Part shown: positions 1-7,704 of the stretch, piece by piece
Numbering within the stretch: the first letter of the stretch is position 1
How the letters are laid out: each line of letters starts with the position of its first letter
Assembly (NCBI GenBank): GCA_002333095.1
Contig: DDBK01000004.1
Span: forward strand, 15,604 to 25,103
DNA: 9,500 nucleotides
From: Cellvibrionales bacterium UBA2034
Lineage (GTDB): Bacteria > Pseudomonadota > Gammaproteobacteria > Pseudomonadales > UBA7239
Direction: 5' to 3'
The notes under the pieces: model-generated
Database searches by the model: none
Seen by the model: only the letters and a program-made list of their open reading frames with translations
Told to the model about the DNA's origin: nothing
Made by a program: the position numbers and the translations under genes

Positions 1-618
1 CTGTCCAATACGGTAGCTAACCCTTTGATGGATGTCTGGTTTCGTGATGCAACTACAGGTTTTGCTGTAGGTGCTTTTGGTGAATTTCTCAAGACAGAAG
101 ATGGCGGAGTAACCTGGTCCAGTATTGCTGACCGCCTTGATAATGAAGAGCGCAATCACTTGAATGCCATTACCGGTAAAGGCGATCTTATGTATATTGC
201 GGGTGAAGCTGGCCATATCTATCGCAGTACTGATGGTGGCAGCCAATGGACTCTGCTCGATTCTCCTGATCCCGAAAACGGATCGTTTTTTGCGGTCAAT
301 ATTATTTCTGGAGACCAGGTTTTTATTGCAGGTCTTCGTGGAGCTATGTATCGCTCGGTTGATCGTGGGGCTTCATGGAAACAAGTACCTGAAAGTCTCC
401 ACAAGAACATGAATAGTGTTTATTTTGCCGGAAACGATGTTGTTTTGGCTGCAGGAAATGACGGTGCATTTCTAAGAAGCCGGGATGGCGGACGCACTTT
501 TTTACCCAGTGTACGCAAGAACAGATTGACGGTTGCATCTGTCGTTGAGGCTGCAGATGGCGCTTATGTCCTTGTGGGTGCTGGAGGGGTTGAAATTGTT
601 ACCCCTGATAGTCTTTAA
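1..618 (+). CDS. Ycf48-like beta-propeller protein, 5' end outside the window
   Basis: The reading frame is open from base 1 to the TAA at 616-618, giving 205 codons of a protein that begins upstream. It carries at least four degenerate repeats about 42 residues apart, each ending in an Asp-box-like motif: TEDGGVTW (94-117), STDGGSQW (226-249), SVDRGASW (355-378) and SRDGGRTF (478-501). Between them lie hydrophobic strands with a G.xG pattern, such as YIAGEAGHIYRS and FIAGLRGAMYRS. This is the pattern of BNR/sialidase-type and Ycf48 (HCF136) seven-bladed propellers, so roughly the C-terminal half or more is present. In cyanobacteria and plastids Ycf48 assists photosystem II assembly; nothing here suggests photosynthesis, and in heterotrophic bacteria these homologues sit next to RND transporters, as here. 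It is probably periplasmic, but the N-terminus with any signal peptide is not visible. The fold is secure; the role as a transporter accessory or assembly factor is inferred from the neighbour. Confidence 0.85.
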   Translation: MSNTVANPLMDVWFRDATTGFAVGAFGEFLKTEDGGVTWSSIADRLDNEERNHLNAITGKGDLMYIAGEAGHIYRSTDGGSQWTLLDSPDPENGSFFAVNIISGDQVFIAGLRGAMYRSVDRGASWKQVPESLHKNMNSVYFAGNDVVLAAGNDGAFLRSRDGGRTFLPSVRKNRLTVASVVEAADGAYVLVGAGGVEIVTPDSL

Positions 619-690
619 ATAAGCACATGCAAATCATCATGATCGATCAGGGCTGTTTTGGCAGCAAAAACAATAATGGGTTCAGGGTAT

Positions 691-695
691 AGAGG
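691..695 (+). promoter_or_regulatory. Ribosome binding site supporting the RND start
   Basis: AGAGG ends 9 bases before the ATG at 705 and supports that start. An in-frame ATG at 765 (residue 21) is preceded by an A-rich GAAGAAAAAAGA stretch and would also begin the protein directly before the first membrane segment, so the first 20 residues are not certain. Confidence 0.5.
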
Positions 696-704
696 TTTAG
701 CAGT

Positions 705-3155
705 ATGGCCGGTGTGAGTCGTCAGTATGGTGAACCGTATCAATACGGTTCTGAAGAAAAAAGAATGGAGCGCCTTATTTTTAATCGTCGACCTATGTGG
801 TTGGTGATTATAGCGATCCTGACGTGTTACTTTGCATTCGAGATGACGCGTATCAAAATTGATGCGCGATTTGAAAAAATGTTGCCCATGCAGCATGAAT
901 ATCTGCAAAACATGTTTAGCCGGCTGGAAGATCTCACGCAGAAAGGGCTTTCATTTAAAATTGCGATCGAAAATACACAGGGTGATATTTTCGATAAAGA
1001 ATATCTTCAGGTCGTACAGGATGTGCATGATAAGGTTTTTAATACTAACGGCGTTGACAGGACATCAATGCGGTCGATGTGGGCGCCTTCTGTGCGTTGG
1101 CAGGCAGTTACTCCCCAGGGTTTTGAAGGGGACAGGCTTATTCCTGGTGAATACGATGGTAGTGCTGAAAGTCTGGAGCGAGTGCGGATAAATGTGCTTC
1201 GATCGACTGAAATTGGCCGGCTGATTTCTGATAATTTCAAATCATCTATCGTTGAAACATATGTTTTTTCTACTTATCCCAGCGATGATGCAGTGCGCGG
1301 GCATATTGCTGGCGAGACTATCGATTTCAAGGATATGGGAAATATTCTTGAAGACATCCGGACGGAGATAAACACCAAATACAACGGAAAGTACAAGGTT
1401 TATATCATCGGCGAGCCGAAAATGATCGGTGATTTTATCGAGGGTTCCAGCGAAATTGTCAAATTTGGCGGTATCGCCATGTTGATAACCATCATCCTTC
1501 TTTATATGTACGCGCGCTGCTGGCGTGCCGCGCTCATGCCGTTATTTACTTCGCTTGTCGCGGTCATCTGGATGTTGGGTATTCTCAGTATGATGTCGCG
1601 ATTTCAGGTTCCATATGGAGAGGTATTGGTAGCCGGCCAGAATATCGAGGTTTTTTCTGGTATTGGTTTGTTCTCAATGCTTGTGCCGTTTCTATTGGTT
1701 GCAATTGGCGTAAGCCATAGTGTGCAGTTTGTGAATGCTATGGCTATCGAGATGTCTTTGGGACAGGACAAGCTGCAAGCATGTCGCCGAGCCTTCCGTT
1801 CTAATTACCTTCCTGGCATTACAGCGCTACTGACGAACGCATTTAGCTTCTTGACCATGATGCTGATCCCTATTTCAGCGATCAAAGAGCTTGCCATTAC
1901 TGCCTGTATTGGTACTGGCGTAATGATTGTGCTTAAATTAATGTTGTTGCCTATATTGCTGTCTTATTCGGGTATTGCGCCATCCGGCATCAAGCATATG
2001 CAGATGGATGAGCACCGTGATCCTGCGGTGTGGGTGTTCCTTTCGAAATTTACAGAGGCGAAATGGGCGGTCGTTGCCTTGATTCTTGCGGGTGCTTTGG
2101 CCGTTTACAGCGTGTATGAGCGCCAGTTTTTGAAAATTGGCGACATAAACGAAGGTGCTCCAGAGCTCCGTCCTGATTCTGCATACAACAAAGATATAAA
2201 GTTCGTCACGTCTAATTACGCCACCAGTTCAGATTTGTTTGTTGTCATGGTTACCAGTAATCCAGGTGAATGTTTCAAACAAACTAACATGGAAGCCATG
2301 GATGACCTTGAGTGGGCTCTGACCAATACTGATGGTGTGCAGGCAACTGCTTCAGCAGCCTTTGTAGCCAAGAACTTTATTGCTGGTTTGACTGAGGGCC
2401 ATATCAAGTGGATGTCCTTGGGGCGCAATCAAGAGGCTATTGATGGATCTTTCAGTATCACTGCAGACATGGGATTGGTAAACGAGAAGTGTAGCTTTGC
2501 ACCTGTTGTTGCATTCCTCAAGGATCACAAGGCGGAAACGCTCGACAGGGTGGTGAGAGTCGTGAAAGATTTTTCTGCCAAAAATGATAATGCAGATGTG
2601 CAATTCCGATTGGCCACAGGCAATGCTGGTATTGCTGCAGCTGTAAACCAGGAAATTCATTCTGCGCAGAACACGATGTTGTGGCTTGTATATGGTGTAG
2701 TGGCTGCACTTGTTTTCTTCACATTTCCTTCAGTGAAAGCAATGCTTTGTATACTGGGGCCGTTGGCGCTTACCTCCATTTTGTGCGAAGCGTTGATGGC
2801 AAAAATGGGTATCGGAGTAAAAGTTGCTACATTGCCTGTTATCACTTTGGGTGTGGGTGTAGGCGTGGATTATGGTATTTATATTTACAGCCGCATGGAG
2901 AGTTACTTTAAAGAAGGAAAATCGCTAAAAGATGCATACTTGCTGACATTAAAAACAACAGGCAAAGCTGTCAGTTTTACGGGATTGACGTTGGCCTTTG
3001 GTGTCGCCACGTGGTACTGGTCTGCCATTCAGTTCCAGAAAGATATGGGTATTCTTCTGGTTTTCATGTTCTTGTGGAATATGGTTGGCGCACTTACGCT
3101 ATTGCCGGCTCTTGCGCATTTCTTGCTGCCGCATGGCGGTAAGGTGGAGAAGTAA
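705..3155 (+). CDS. RND/MMPL-family inner-membrane transporter
   Basis: This 816-residue protein has the two-fold repeated layout of the RND superfamily: TM1 (about 31-48), a large periplasmic domain (49-252), five or six membrane segments (253-420), TM7 (about 453-470), a second periplasmic domain (471-655) and five more segments (656-808). The length fits the MMPL/HpnN-like branch and is shorter than the roughly 1,030 residues of AcrB-type drug pumps. In the predicted TM10 the motif GVGVGVDYGIYIYSR (716-730) carries the Asp-Tyr pair (D722, Y723) matching the proton-relay pair of MmpL-type carriers. The equivalent first-half segment reads AIGVSHSVQF (333-342) and lacks an Asp-Tyr pair. Members of this branch move lipids and other hydrophobic molecules using the proton gradient. 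No membrane-fusion protein gene is adjacent, which argues against a classic tripartite drug pump. It lies 86 bp after the Ycf48-like gene, with no terminator seen between, and is followed by a strong terminator, so the two are probably one operon. The substrate is unknown. Confidence 0.9.
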   Translation: MAGVSRQYGEPYQYGSEEKRMERLIFNRRPMWLVIIAILTCYFAFEMTRIKIDARFEKMLPMQHEYLQNMFSRLEDLTQKGLSFKIAIENTQGDIFDKEYLQVVQDVHDKVFNTNGVDRTSMRSMWAPSVRWQAVTPQGFEGDRLIPGEYDGSAESLERVRINVLRSTEIGRLISDNFKSSIVETYVFSTYPSDDAVRGHIAGETIDFKDMGNILEDIRTEINTKYNGKYKVYIIGEPKMIGDFIEGSSEIVKFGGIAMLITIILLYMYARCWRAALMPLFTSLVAVIWMLGILSMMSRFQVPYGEVLVAGQNIEVFSGIGLFSMLVPFLLVAIGVSHSVQFVNAMAIEMSLGQDKLQACRRAFRSNYLPGITALLTNAFSFLTMMLIPISAIKELAITACIGTGVMIVLKLMLLPILLSYSGIAPSGIKHMQMDEHRDPAVWVFLSKFTEAKWAVVALILAGALAVYSVYERQFLKIGDINEGAPELRPDSAYNKDIKFVTSNYATSSDLFVVMVTSNPGECFKQTNMEAMDDLEWALTNTDGVQATASAAFVAKNFIAGLTEGHIKWMSLGRNQEAIDGSFSITADMGLVNEKCSFAPVVAFLKDHKAETLDRVVRVVKDFSAKNDNADVQFRLATGNAGIAAAVNQEIHSAQNTMLWLVYGVVAALVFFTFPSVKAMLCILGPLALTSILCEALMAKMGIGVKVATLPVITLGVGVGVDYGIYIYSRMESYFKEGKSLKDAYLLTLKTTGKAVSFTGLTLAFGVATWYWSAIQFQKDMGILLVFMFLWNMVGALTLLPALAHFLLPHGGKVEK

Positions 3156-3181
3156 ATTATCCCTGCATGGATGGTGTATGC

Positions 3182-3209
3182 AAAAACCCGTGATTAGCAC
3201 GGGTTTTTT
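3182..3209 (+). terminator. Intrinsic terminator after the RND gene
   Basis: The arms AAAAACCCGTG (3182-3192) and CACGGGTTTTT (3198-3208) pair perfectly around the 5-base loop ATTAG, and the 3' arm runs into six T residues (3204-3209). This is a textbook Rho-independent terminator 27 bp after the RND stop codon. The A-run on the other side could allow some function on the minus strand, but no minus-strand gene ends here. It separates the Ycf48-RND unit from the dehydrogenase gene, so the latter needs its own promoter or read-through. Confidence 0.9.
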
Positions 3210-3246
3210 GTTTGTGAGTTTTGTGATTGCCTGTACTGTTTCTTTT

Positions 3247-3253
3247 GGAGGAG
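3247..3253 (+). promoter_or_regulatory. Strong Shine-Dalgarno of the GMC gene
   Basis: GGAGGAG lies 6 bases before the ATG at 3260 and is the best ribosome binding site in the window. It fixes the start, which also places the Rossmann strand FDYVVVGAGSAG directly at the N-terminus as usual for the family. No convincing -35/-10 pair was found in the short stretch between the terminator and this site. Confidence 0.8.
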
Positions 3254-3259
3254 TAAGTT

Positions 3260-4864
3260 ATGTTTGATTACGTAGTCGTTGGCGCAGGTTCTGCTGGATG
3301 CGCGCTGGCAAACCGCCTGTCAGAAAATCCACAAAACAAGGTCTTGCTACTTGAAGCCGGCCCCAATGACAAGCACCCAATGGTGCATATGCCTGGCGGT
3401 GCAGCAGAAGTATTGAAAAGCAATAAAATGAACTGGCAGATGTACACGGTGCCGCAGCCTGCTTTGAATAATCGCCGTCTCTATGTGCCCCGTGGGAAAT
3501 TATTGGGCGGATCCAGTAGTTTGAATGGCATGGTGTACATCCGTGGCCACAAATGGGATTACGATCATTGGAGTGAGCTGGGTAATGCAGGATGGTCGTA
3601 TGCCGAGGTTCTGCCTTATTTCAAACGCTCGGAAGATAATATTCGTGGGGAGTCGTATTACCATGGTGCAGGTGGTGGGTTAAAAGTTTCGGATGCTCCT
3701 TGTGAGCATATTCTCTATGACAAGTTTATCGAAGCTGGTCTTGAGCTGGGTTATCAAGCAACAGATGATTTTAACGGCGCAGAGCAGGAGGGGTTTGCCC
3801 GTTATCAGGCAACATTGCGCAACGGCAAACGCTGCAGTTCGGCAGTAGCATTTTTGACTCCGGCAGTTCGTGCCAGATTGAATTTGACTATTGTTCCCGG
3901 GGCGCATGTCACTAGGCTGATTCTCAATGGCAGTAAAGTTACTGGCGTTGAGTATAAAGAAGGCCGAAAAATGCGTCAGGTGGCAGTGACGCGTGAAGTT
4001 GTACTATCTGCAGGAGCAATAAAATCACCGCATATTTTACAAACATCTGGTATTGGCAGACGTGAGGATCTTGAGCGTGCTGGTATAAAAGTGCTAAAAG
4101 ACTTGCCGGGTGTGGGCTATAACCTGCAAGAACACCTCGATATTCTGGTTAACTTTACTTGCACAAAGCCGATTACGATGAATGCGGCTGCAACCCAGAT
4201 TCCCTTGCAGATCAAGACAGGGCTGGAATATTTCCTGTTTAACAAAGGTATTGCCACTTGCAACATGATTGAAGCAGGTGGCTTTGTGAAGTCTTCACCT
4301 GAAATGGCTATTCCGGATATTCAACTGCATTTTATTCCTATATTGATGCATGGACTAATTGATCCGATTCCAAAACAGCATGGCATGTCTATTCATGCAT
4401 GTAATCTACGCCCACAGAGCCGAGGATCGGTTTTGCCTGCCAATGCTGATCCATTGGCTTCACCCTTGGTGGATTATGATTTTCTGGACAATGAGGCTGA
4501 CTGGAAAGTAATGCAGCGTTGTTATGAAATAGTCCGGGACATAGCCCAAGCAAAAGCCTGGGATGGTTTGTTAGGAGGCCCTTCTCGCCCCGATACTTAT
4601 TTGACAGATGAAGCACGTATCCGTGAGTTTTTGCGCCAGGTGTGTGAAACGGTTTATCACCCTGTTGGAACTTGCAAGATGGGTAGTGATGAGCAGGCGG
4701 TTGTAGATAATGAACTGCGTGTTCACGGTATTGAAGGTTTACGTGTGGCAGATGCTTCAATTATGCCGACACTTATAGGCGGAAATACAAACTCGCCCTC
4801 TATCATGATTGGTGAAAAGTGTGCTGATTTGATGCTTGGGCATAGATTGCCCCCAGCAGCTTAG
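3260..4864 (+). CDS. GMC-family FAD-dependent alcohol/choline-type dehydrogenase
   Basis: This 534-residue protein is a complete glucose-methanol-choline oxidoreductase, close in length to BetA and AlkJ (about 556-558 residues). Visible landmarks are the FAD-binding GAGSAG (8-13) with acidic E32 closing the second strand, GMC signature 1 around RGKLLGGSSSLNG (78-90), GMC signature 2 GAIKSPHILQTSGIG (252-266), and the C-terminal active-site region with VYHPVGTCKMG (H467 the likely catalytic base) and GGNTNSPSIMIGEK (N511 the likely second catalytic residue). These enzymes oxidise a primary alcohol to the aldehyde with FAD and usually pass electrons to the respiratory chain. There is no signal peptide, so it should act in the cytoplasm or at the inner face of the membrane. 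Absence of neighbouring betB or betI speaks against a dedicated choline-to-betaine role; an aliphatic, aromatic or other hydrophobic alcohol is equally possible. It probably shares a transcript with the kinase gene 31 bp downstream. Family is certain, substrate is not. Confidence 0.93.
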   Translation: MFDYVVVGAGSAGCALANRLSENPQNKVLLLEAGPNDKHPMVHMPGGAAEVLKSNKMNWQMYTVPQPALNNRRLYVPRGKLLGGSSSLNGMVYIRGHKWDYDHWSELGNAGWSYAEVLPYFKRSEDNIRGESYYHGAGGGLKVSDAPCEHILYDKFIEAGLELGYQATDDFNGAEQEGFARYQATLRNGKRCSSAVAFLTPAVRARLNLTIVPGAHVTRLILNGSKVTGVEYKEGRKMRQVAVTREVVLSAGAIKSPHILQTSGIGRREDLERAGIKVLKDLPGVGYNLQEHLDILVNFTCTKPITMNAAATQIPLQIKTGLEYFLFNKGIATCNMIEAGGFVKSSPEMAIPDIQLHFIPILMHGLIDPIPKQHGMSIHACNLRPQSRGSVLPANADPLASPLVDYDFLDNEADWKVMQRCYEIVRDIAQAKAWDGLLGGPSRPDTYLTDEARIREFLRQVCETVYHPVGTCKMGSDEQAVVDNELRVHGIEGLRVADASIMPTLIGGNTNSPSIMIGEKCADLMLGHRLPPAA

Positions 4865-4895
4865 CTGTTTTACCAATATTCGCTAGAGTGTTTTC

Positions 4896-6767
4896 ATGCA
4901 TCAAGAAAATAAGAAATCGGATGTTACTCTTCGCGAGTTAATTGGGTTTTCGCAAAGCTTTATGCCGCCGGAAGAAGCGTTGCTGCAATTTCGGCAGGCG
5001 TATGCTGGAGTCAATCAGATATTTGATCTTGATGTAGCGGCTTCCCAGTTTGATATTGATGTGGCTGAAGAAATCATAACTCGATCTGTCGGGAATATGG
5101 AGTCGCAATCCCTGTCTATCGGTAATATGGTGCGTGCGTTTGTTGAGCGTGGCGCCATAGCGATAGCTGATGTGTTGAGTATCATTCAGGGCGCTCGCTT
5201 TTATTTTGAGTTCATGCAGGAGCTCGTACAATCATCAATCGAGCATATATCCCAGGGTATCAGTGTTGTTGACCAACAAATGCGCATGGTTGCATGGAAT
5301 AAGCGTTACCTTGAATTCTTTGAATACCCTGATAGTTATGTGCGTACAGGCCGTCCGGTAGCGGATCTTATTCGTTTTAATCTTGAGCGCATTGGATGCT
5401 TGCCTGAAGATCTGGATGCGGAAGTCGAAAAGAGAATTCGATATCTCAAGGAAGGCAGTCCGCATAATTTTGAGCGCTATCGTCCGGAAGGCCGTGTACT
5501 CGAAGTTAGTGGCAATCCAATGCCGGGTGGTGGTTTTGTTACGAGCTACACTGATATCACTGCGCACAAAGAGCTAGAGAGACAGTTGCGTGCTTCAAAT
5601 GAAACGCTGGAGCTTCGCGTACAACAGCGCACCAGAGAACTGGAATTAGCCAAGCTGGAAGCAGAGGACGCCAACTTCTCCAAGACACAGTTTCTGGCGG
5701 CAGCCAGCCATGATCTTATGCAGCCCCTGAATGCGGCATCGTTGTTTGCGTCCGCACTTGCCCAGAAAACCAGTGAAAGCGAATTACAGAACTTATCTGA
5801 AAATGTTGTCTTGTCTTTGCAAGCGGCGGATGCGCTGATTAACAGTATGTTGGAGGCATCTAGGCTTGATGCTGGTGTTGTTGCTCCCAAGCTGGAAGTT
5901 TTTCGTTTGAAAGATCTTTTTGATCAGCTGGATCGTGAATTTACAGCAATGGCGAACCAGAGAGAGATTGGTTTCCGTGTTGTGGCAACCAATCTTGCTG
6001 TGTTTAGTGATCCGCACTTGTTGCGGAGGATTCTCCAGAATTTTCTTTCGAATGCTGTGCGTTATACCAGTCAGGGTGGCGTATTGTTGGGATGCAGGCG
6101 TCGTGGAAATGTGTTGAGAATTGAGGTCTGGGATACCGGCCCCGGCATTCCGCTGGATAAACGCCGGGAGATATTCCAGGAGTTTCGTCGCCTTAAAACC
6201 CCTGAATATGACAAGGCTGAAAAAGGTCTTGGGTTAGGTCTGGCAATTGCAGAAAGAATTTCAAGATTATTAAACCACCCTATTAATTTACGCTCATGGT
6301 GGCGGCACGGTTCGGTTTTTTCTGTCGATGTTCCTTTGGGAGAAATGCCACTTATATCACCAGTACTGACACAACCGACGGTCGATAATCTTGGTAATCT
6401 TGCTGGGCTGTATGTTTTATGTATTGATAATGAAGCTAGCGTTTTGGCTGGTATGAAGGCGTTGCTTGAGGGTTGGGGCTGTATTGTATCAACTGCCCGC
6501 GATGAAAATTCTGCACTGGAGTCTTTGCGTAAGCATATACCTGATCTGGTAATTGCAGACTATCAACTGGATGACGGTGTAACGGGATTGCAACTGGTTG
6601 AAGCATTGAATATGGCAGCAAATCGAGATTTCCCCGTGCTCGTGATCACGGCCAATAACACGGAAGATATACGCCGATTAACGGAACAGCAGGGGCATAT
6701 GTTTATGGCCAAGCCCGTGAAACCGGCACGCTTGAGAGCCCTGATGTCGTCACTTCTAAATGGCTGA
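4896..6767 (+). CDS. NahK/ErcS-type PAS hybrid sensor histidine kinase with receiver domain
   Basis: This 623-residue protein has, in order: a predicted helical N-terminal region of about 110 residues that I do not recognise; a PAS domain (about 115-225, with ISQGISVVDQQMRMVAWNKRY); a short coiled coil (about 222-260); HisKA with phospho-acceptor H272 in AAASHDLMQPLNA; HATPase_c with N382/N386 (NFLSN), DTGPGIP (413-419) and GLGLGLA (444-450); and a receiver domain (about 505-620) with D511, phospho-acceptor D555 (VIADYQLDDG), T585 and K606. All catalytic residues are present, so kinase and receiver should be active. No membrane segment is seen, so it is cytosolic and senses an internal signal through PAS. 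The SHDLMQPLNA H-box and VLCIDNE receiver start are typical of the NahK/ErcS group, which in Pseudomonas takes part in ethanol oxidation and biofilm networks. The start has only a weak ribosome binding site (AGAG, 4885-4888), consistent with coupling to the dehydrogenase upstream. The signal is unknown. Confidence 0.9.
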   Translation: MHQENKKSDVTLRELIGFSQSFMPPEEALLQFRQAYAGVNQIFDLDVAASQFDIDVAEEIITRSVGNMESQSLSIGNMVRAFVERGAIAIADVLSIIQGARFYFEFMQELVQSSIEHISQGISVVDQQMRMVAWNKRYLEFFEYPDSYVRTGRPVADLIRFNLERIGCLPEDLDAEVEKRIRYLKEGSPHNFERYRPEGRVLEVSGNPMPGGGFVTSYTDITAHKELERQLRASNETLELRVQQRTRELELAKLEAEDANFSKTQFLAAASHDLMQPLNAASLFASALAQKTSESELQNLSENVVLSLQAADALINSMLEASRLDAGVVAPKLEVFRLKDLFDQLDREFTAMANQREIGFRVVATNLAVFSDPHLLRRILQNFLSNAVRYTSQGGVLLGCRRRGNVLRIEVWDTGPGIPLDKRREIFQEFRRLKTPEYDKAEKGLGLGLAIAERISRLLNHPINLRSWWRHGSVFSVDVPLGEMPLISPVLTQPTVDNLGNLAGLYVLCIDNEASVLAGMKALLEGWGCIVSTARDENSALESLRKHIPDLVIADYQLDDGVTGLQLVEALNMAANRDFPVLVITANNTEDIRRLTEQQGHMFMAKPVKPARLRALMSSLLNG

Positions 6768-6780
6768 AAACTGTCTGTTT

Positions 6781-7422
6781 TTAGCGATCTTGGTCATCAA
6801 CATTCAGGTAGTTTGCCGCTAATACGGCTTGGGTACGGTTGCGTACACCGAGTTTGCGAAAAATAGCTGTCATGTGTGTGCGGACAGTGGCTTCAGATAC
6901 ATTTACCTGACCTGCTATCTGCTTGTTCAGTAGACCTTTGGTCAGCATCATAAATACACGAAGCTGCTGGGGTGTCAGGGTTTTCAGGCGCTGGGCAAAT
7001 TCATGCTCTTCGTTGCTTGGATTTTGTGTGACTGGCGATGGTAGCCACAGCGAACCATTCATCACAGTTTGTAAAGCAGTGGCTATCTGGCTGAGGTCTG
7101 ATGCCTTTGGAATAAAGCCCGAGGCGCCGTATTCAATCGCGCGTTGCATGATCATGTGATCATCACTGGCCGAGATGACTACAACCGGGATATCGGGGTG
7201 TTGACGCCGTATTAACACCAGGCCGGAGAAGCCGTTGGCGCCTGGCATTCTGAGATCCAGCAAGATAAGGTCGGCATCACTTTGGGTCGCCAGGAGGGTT
7301 TCCAGAGAGCTTATGCTGTCACATTCCATGATGTCTGCATCAGGTACAACTTGCTTCACTGCCTGACAGAGCGCGTTCCTGAACAGGGGGTGATCGTCAG
7401 CAATAATGATTCTTGTGCTCAT
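6781..7422 (-). CDS. NarL/FixJ-family response regulator, ErdR/CrbR-like
   Basis: This 213-residue two-domain regulator has an N-terminal receiver (1-120) with acidic pair D9-D10, phospho-acceptor D56 (LILLDLRMPG), S84 and K106 (GFIPK), then a LuxR-type helix-turn-helix (about 146-208) containing LTPQQLRVF, GLLNKQIAGQVNVSEATVRTH and a final KLGVRNRTQAV segment. All phosphorylation residues are intact, so it should be a phosphorylation-controlled DNA-binding regulator. The receiver resembles, from memory, ErdR/AgmR of Pseudomonas and CrbR of Shewanella and Vibrio, regulators of alcohol and acetate use; the exact subgroup would need a tree. It faces the hybrid kinase tail to tail across 13 bp and is divergent from the DUF1302 gene, so it is the natural partner of that kinase and a candidate regulator of the shared upstream region. 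The start at 7422 has only a weak GGA ribosome binding site, but the protein begins right before the first receiver strand, as usual. Confidence 0.9.
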   Translation of the reverse strand: MSTRIIIADDHPLFRNALCQAVKQVVPDADIMECDSISSLETLLATQSDADLILLDLRMPGANGFSGLVLIRRQHPDIPVVVISASDDHMIMQRAIEYGASGFIPKASDLSQIATALQTVMNGSLWLPSPVTQNPSNEEHEFAQRLKTLTPQQLRVFMMLTKGLLNKQIAGQVNVSEATVRTHMTAIFRKLGVRNRTQAVLAANYLNVDDQDR

Positions 7423-7545
7423 GGTAATCCGGGAGAGGTATTTGCCTCCCTATCATAAACAAAAAAGCGAACGATAGCCGCACTCGTCTAGCTTTGTAAT
7501 GGCGTCTCTTAATGGCGGGGACAGGTCAGCCCCCTTCTCGGCTAA

Positions 7546-7562
7546 GATATATGTCGTATATC
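7546..7562. promoter_or_regulatory. Inverted repeat, candidate operator
   Basis: GATATA-TGTCG-TATATC is a perfect 6-bp inverted repeat with a 5-bp centre, the cleanest two-fold symmetric element found in the divergent region. It sits 146 bp before the DUF1302 start and 124 bp before the regulator start. Its position and symmetry suit a dimeric regulator such as the adjacent NarL-type protein, but the arms are A+T-rich and short, so chance is possible. Confidence 0.3.
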
Positions 7563-7697
7563 AAGGGGTTGGATGCGCCAATCATGTTTTTTTACTTTGC
7601 TTTTTACAGTCATTTCTGGTGCAATTCGCGACCATGAGCTTCCCTGTGTGCCTATCAAGGGTAGCTGGGGTAGAACGAATAATTAAAACATCAAAAC

Positions 7698-7704
7698 AGG
7701 CGGG
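7698..7704 (+). promoter_or_regulatory. Ribosome binding site before tandem ATG codons
   Basis: AGGCGGG precedes two adjacent in-frame ATG codons at 7708 and 7711. The second lies at the more usual spacing (6 bases rather than 3), so translation may start at 7711 and shorten the product by one residue. This does not alter the signal peptide. Confidence 0.45.

Noticed and set aside
640..649. Perfect palindrome TGATCGATCA between the Ycf48-like and RND genes
   Set aside because: Ten bases made of overlapping GATC units is easily due to chance, and no promoter elements accompany it.
652..675. Possible hairpin GCTG-TTTTGG-CAGC before the RND gene
   Set aside because: The stem is only 4 bp and is followed by an A-run rather than a T-run, so it is not a plus-strand terminator.
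4389..4760. Minus-strand open frame of 123 codons inside the GMC gene
   Set aside because: It lies wholly antisense to a strongly supported gene, with a composition (His, Pro and Gln rich) typical of antisense frames.
3260..4864. Assignment of the GMC gene as betA (choline dehydrogenase)
   Set aside because: Family motifs are shared across many GMC enzymes and no betaine-pathway neighbour is present, so the symbol is not justified.
5546..5890. Minus-strand open frame of 114 codons inside the kinase gene
   Set aside because: Low-complexity Ser/Ala-rich translation antisense to the conserved HisKA region; a shadow frame.
6767..6782. AAAAC-TGTCT-GTTTT as a bidirectional terminator between kinase and regulator
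   Set aside because: The stem has 5 bp with a single G-C pair, too weak to call a terminator.
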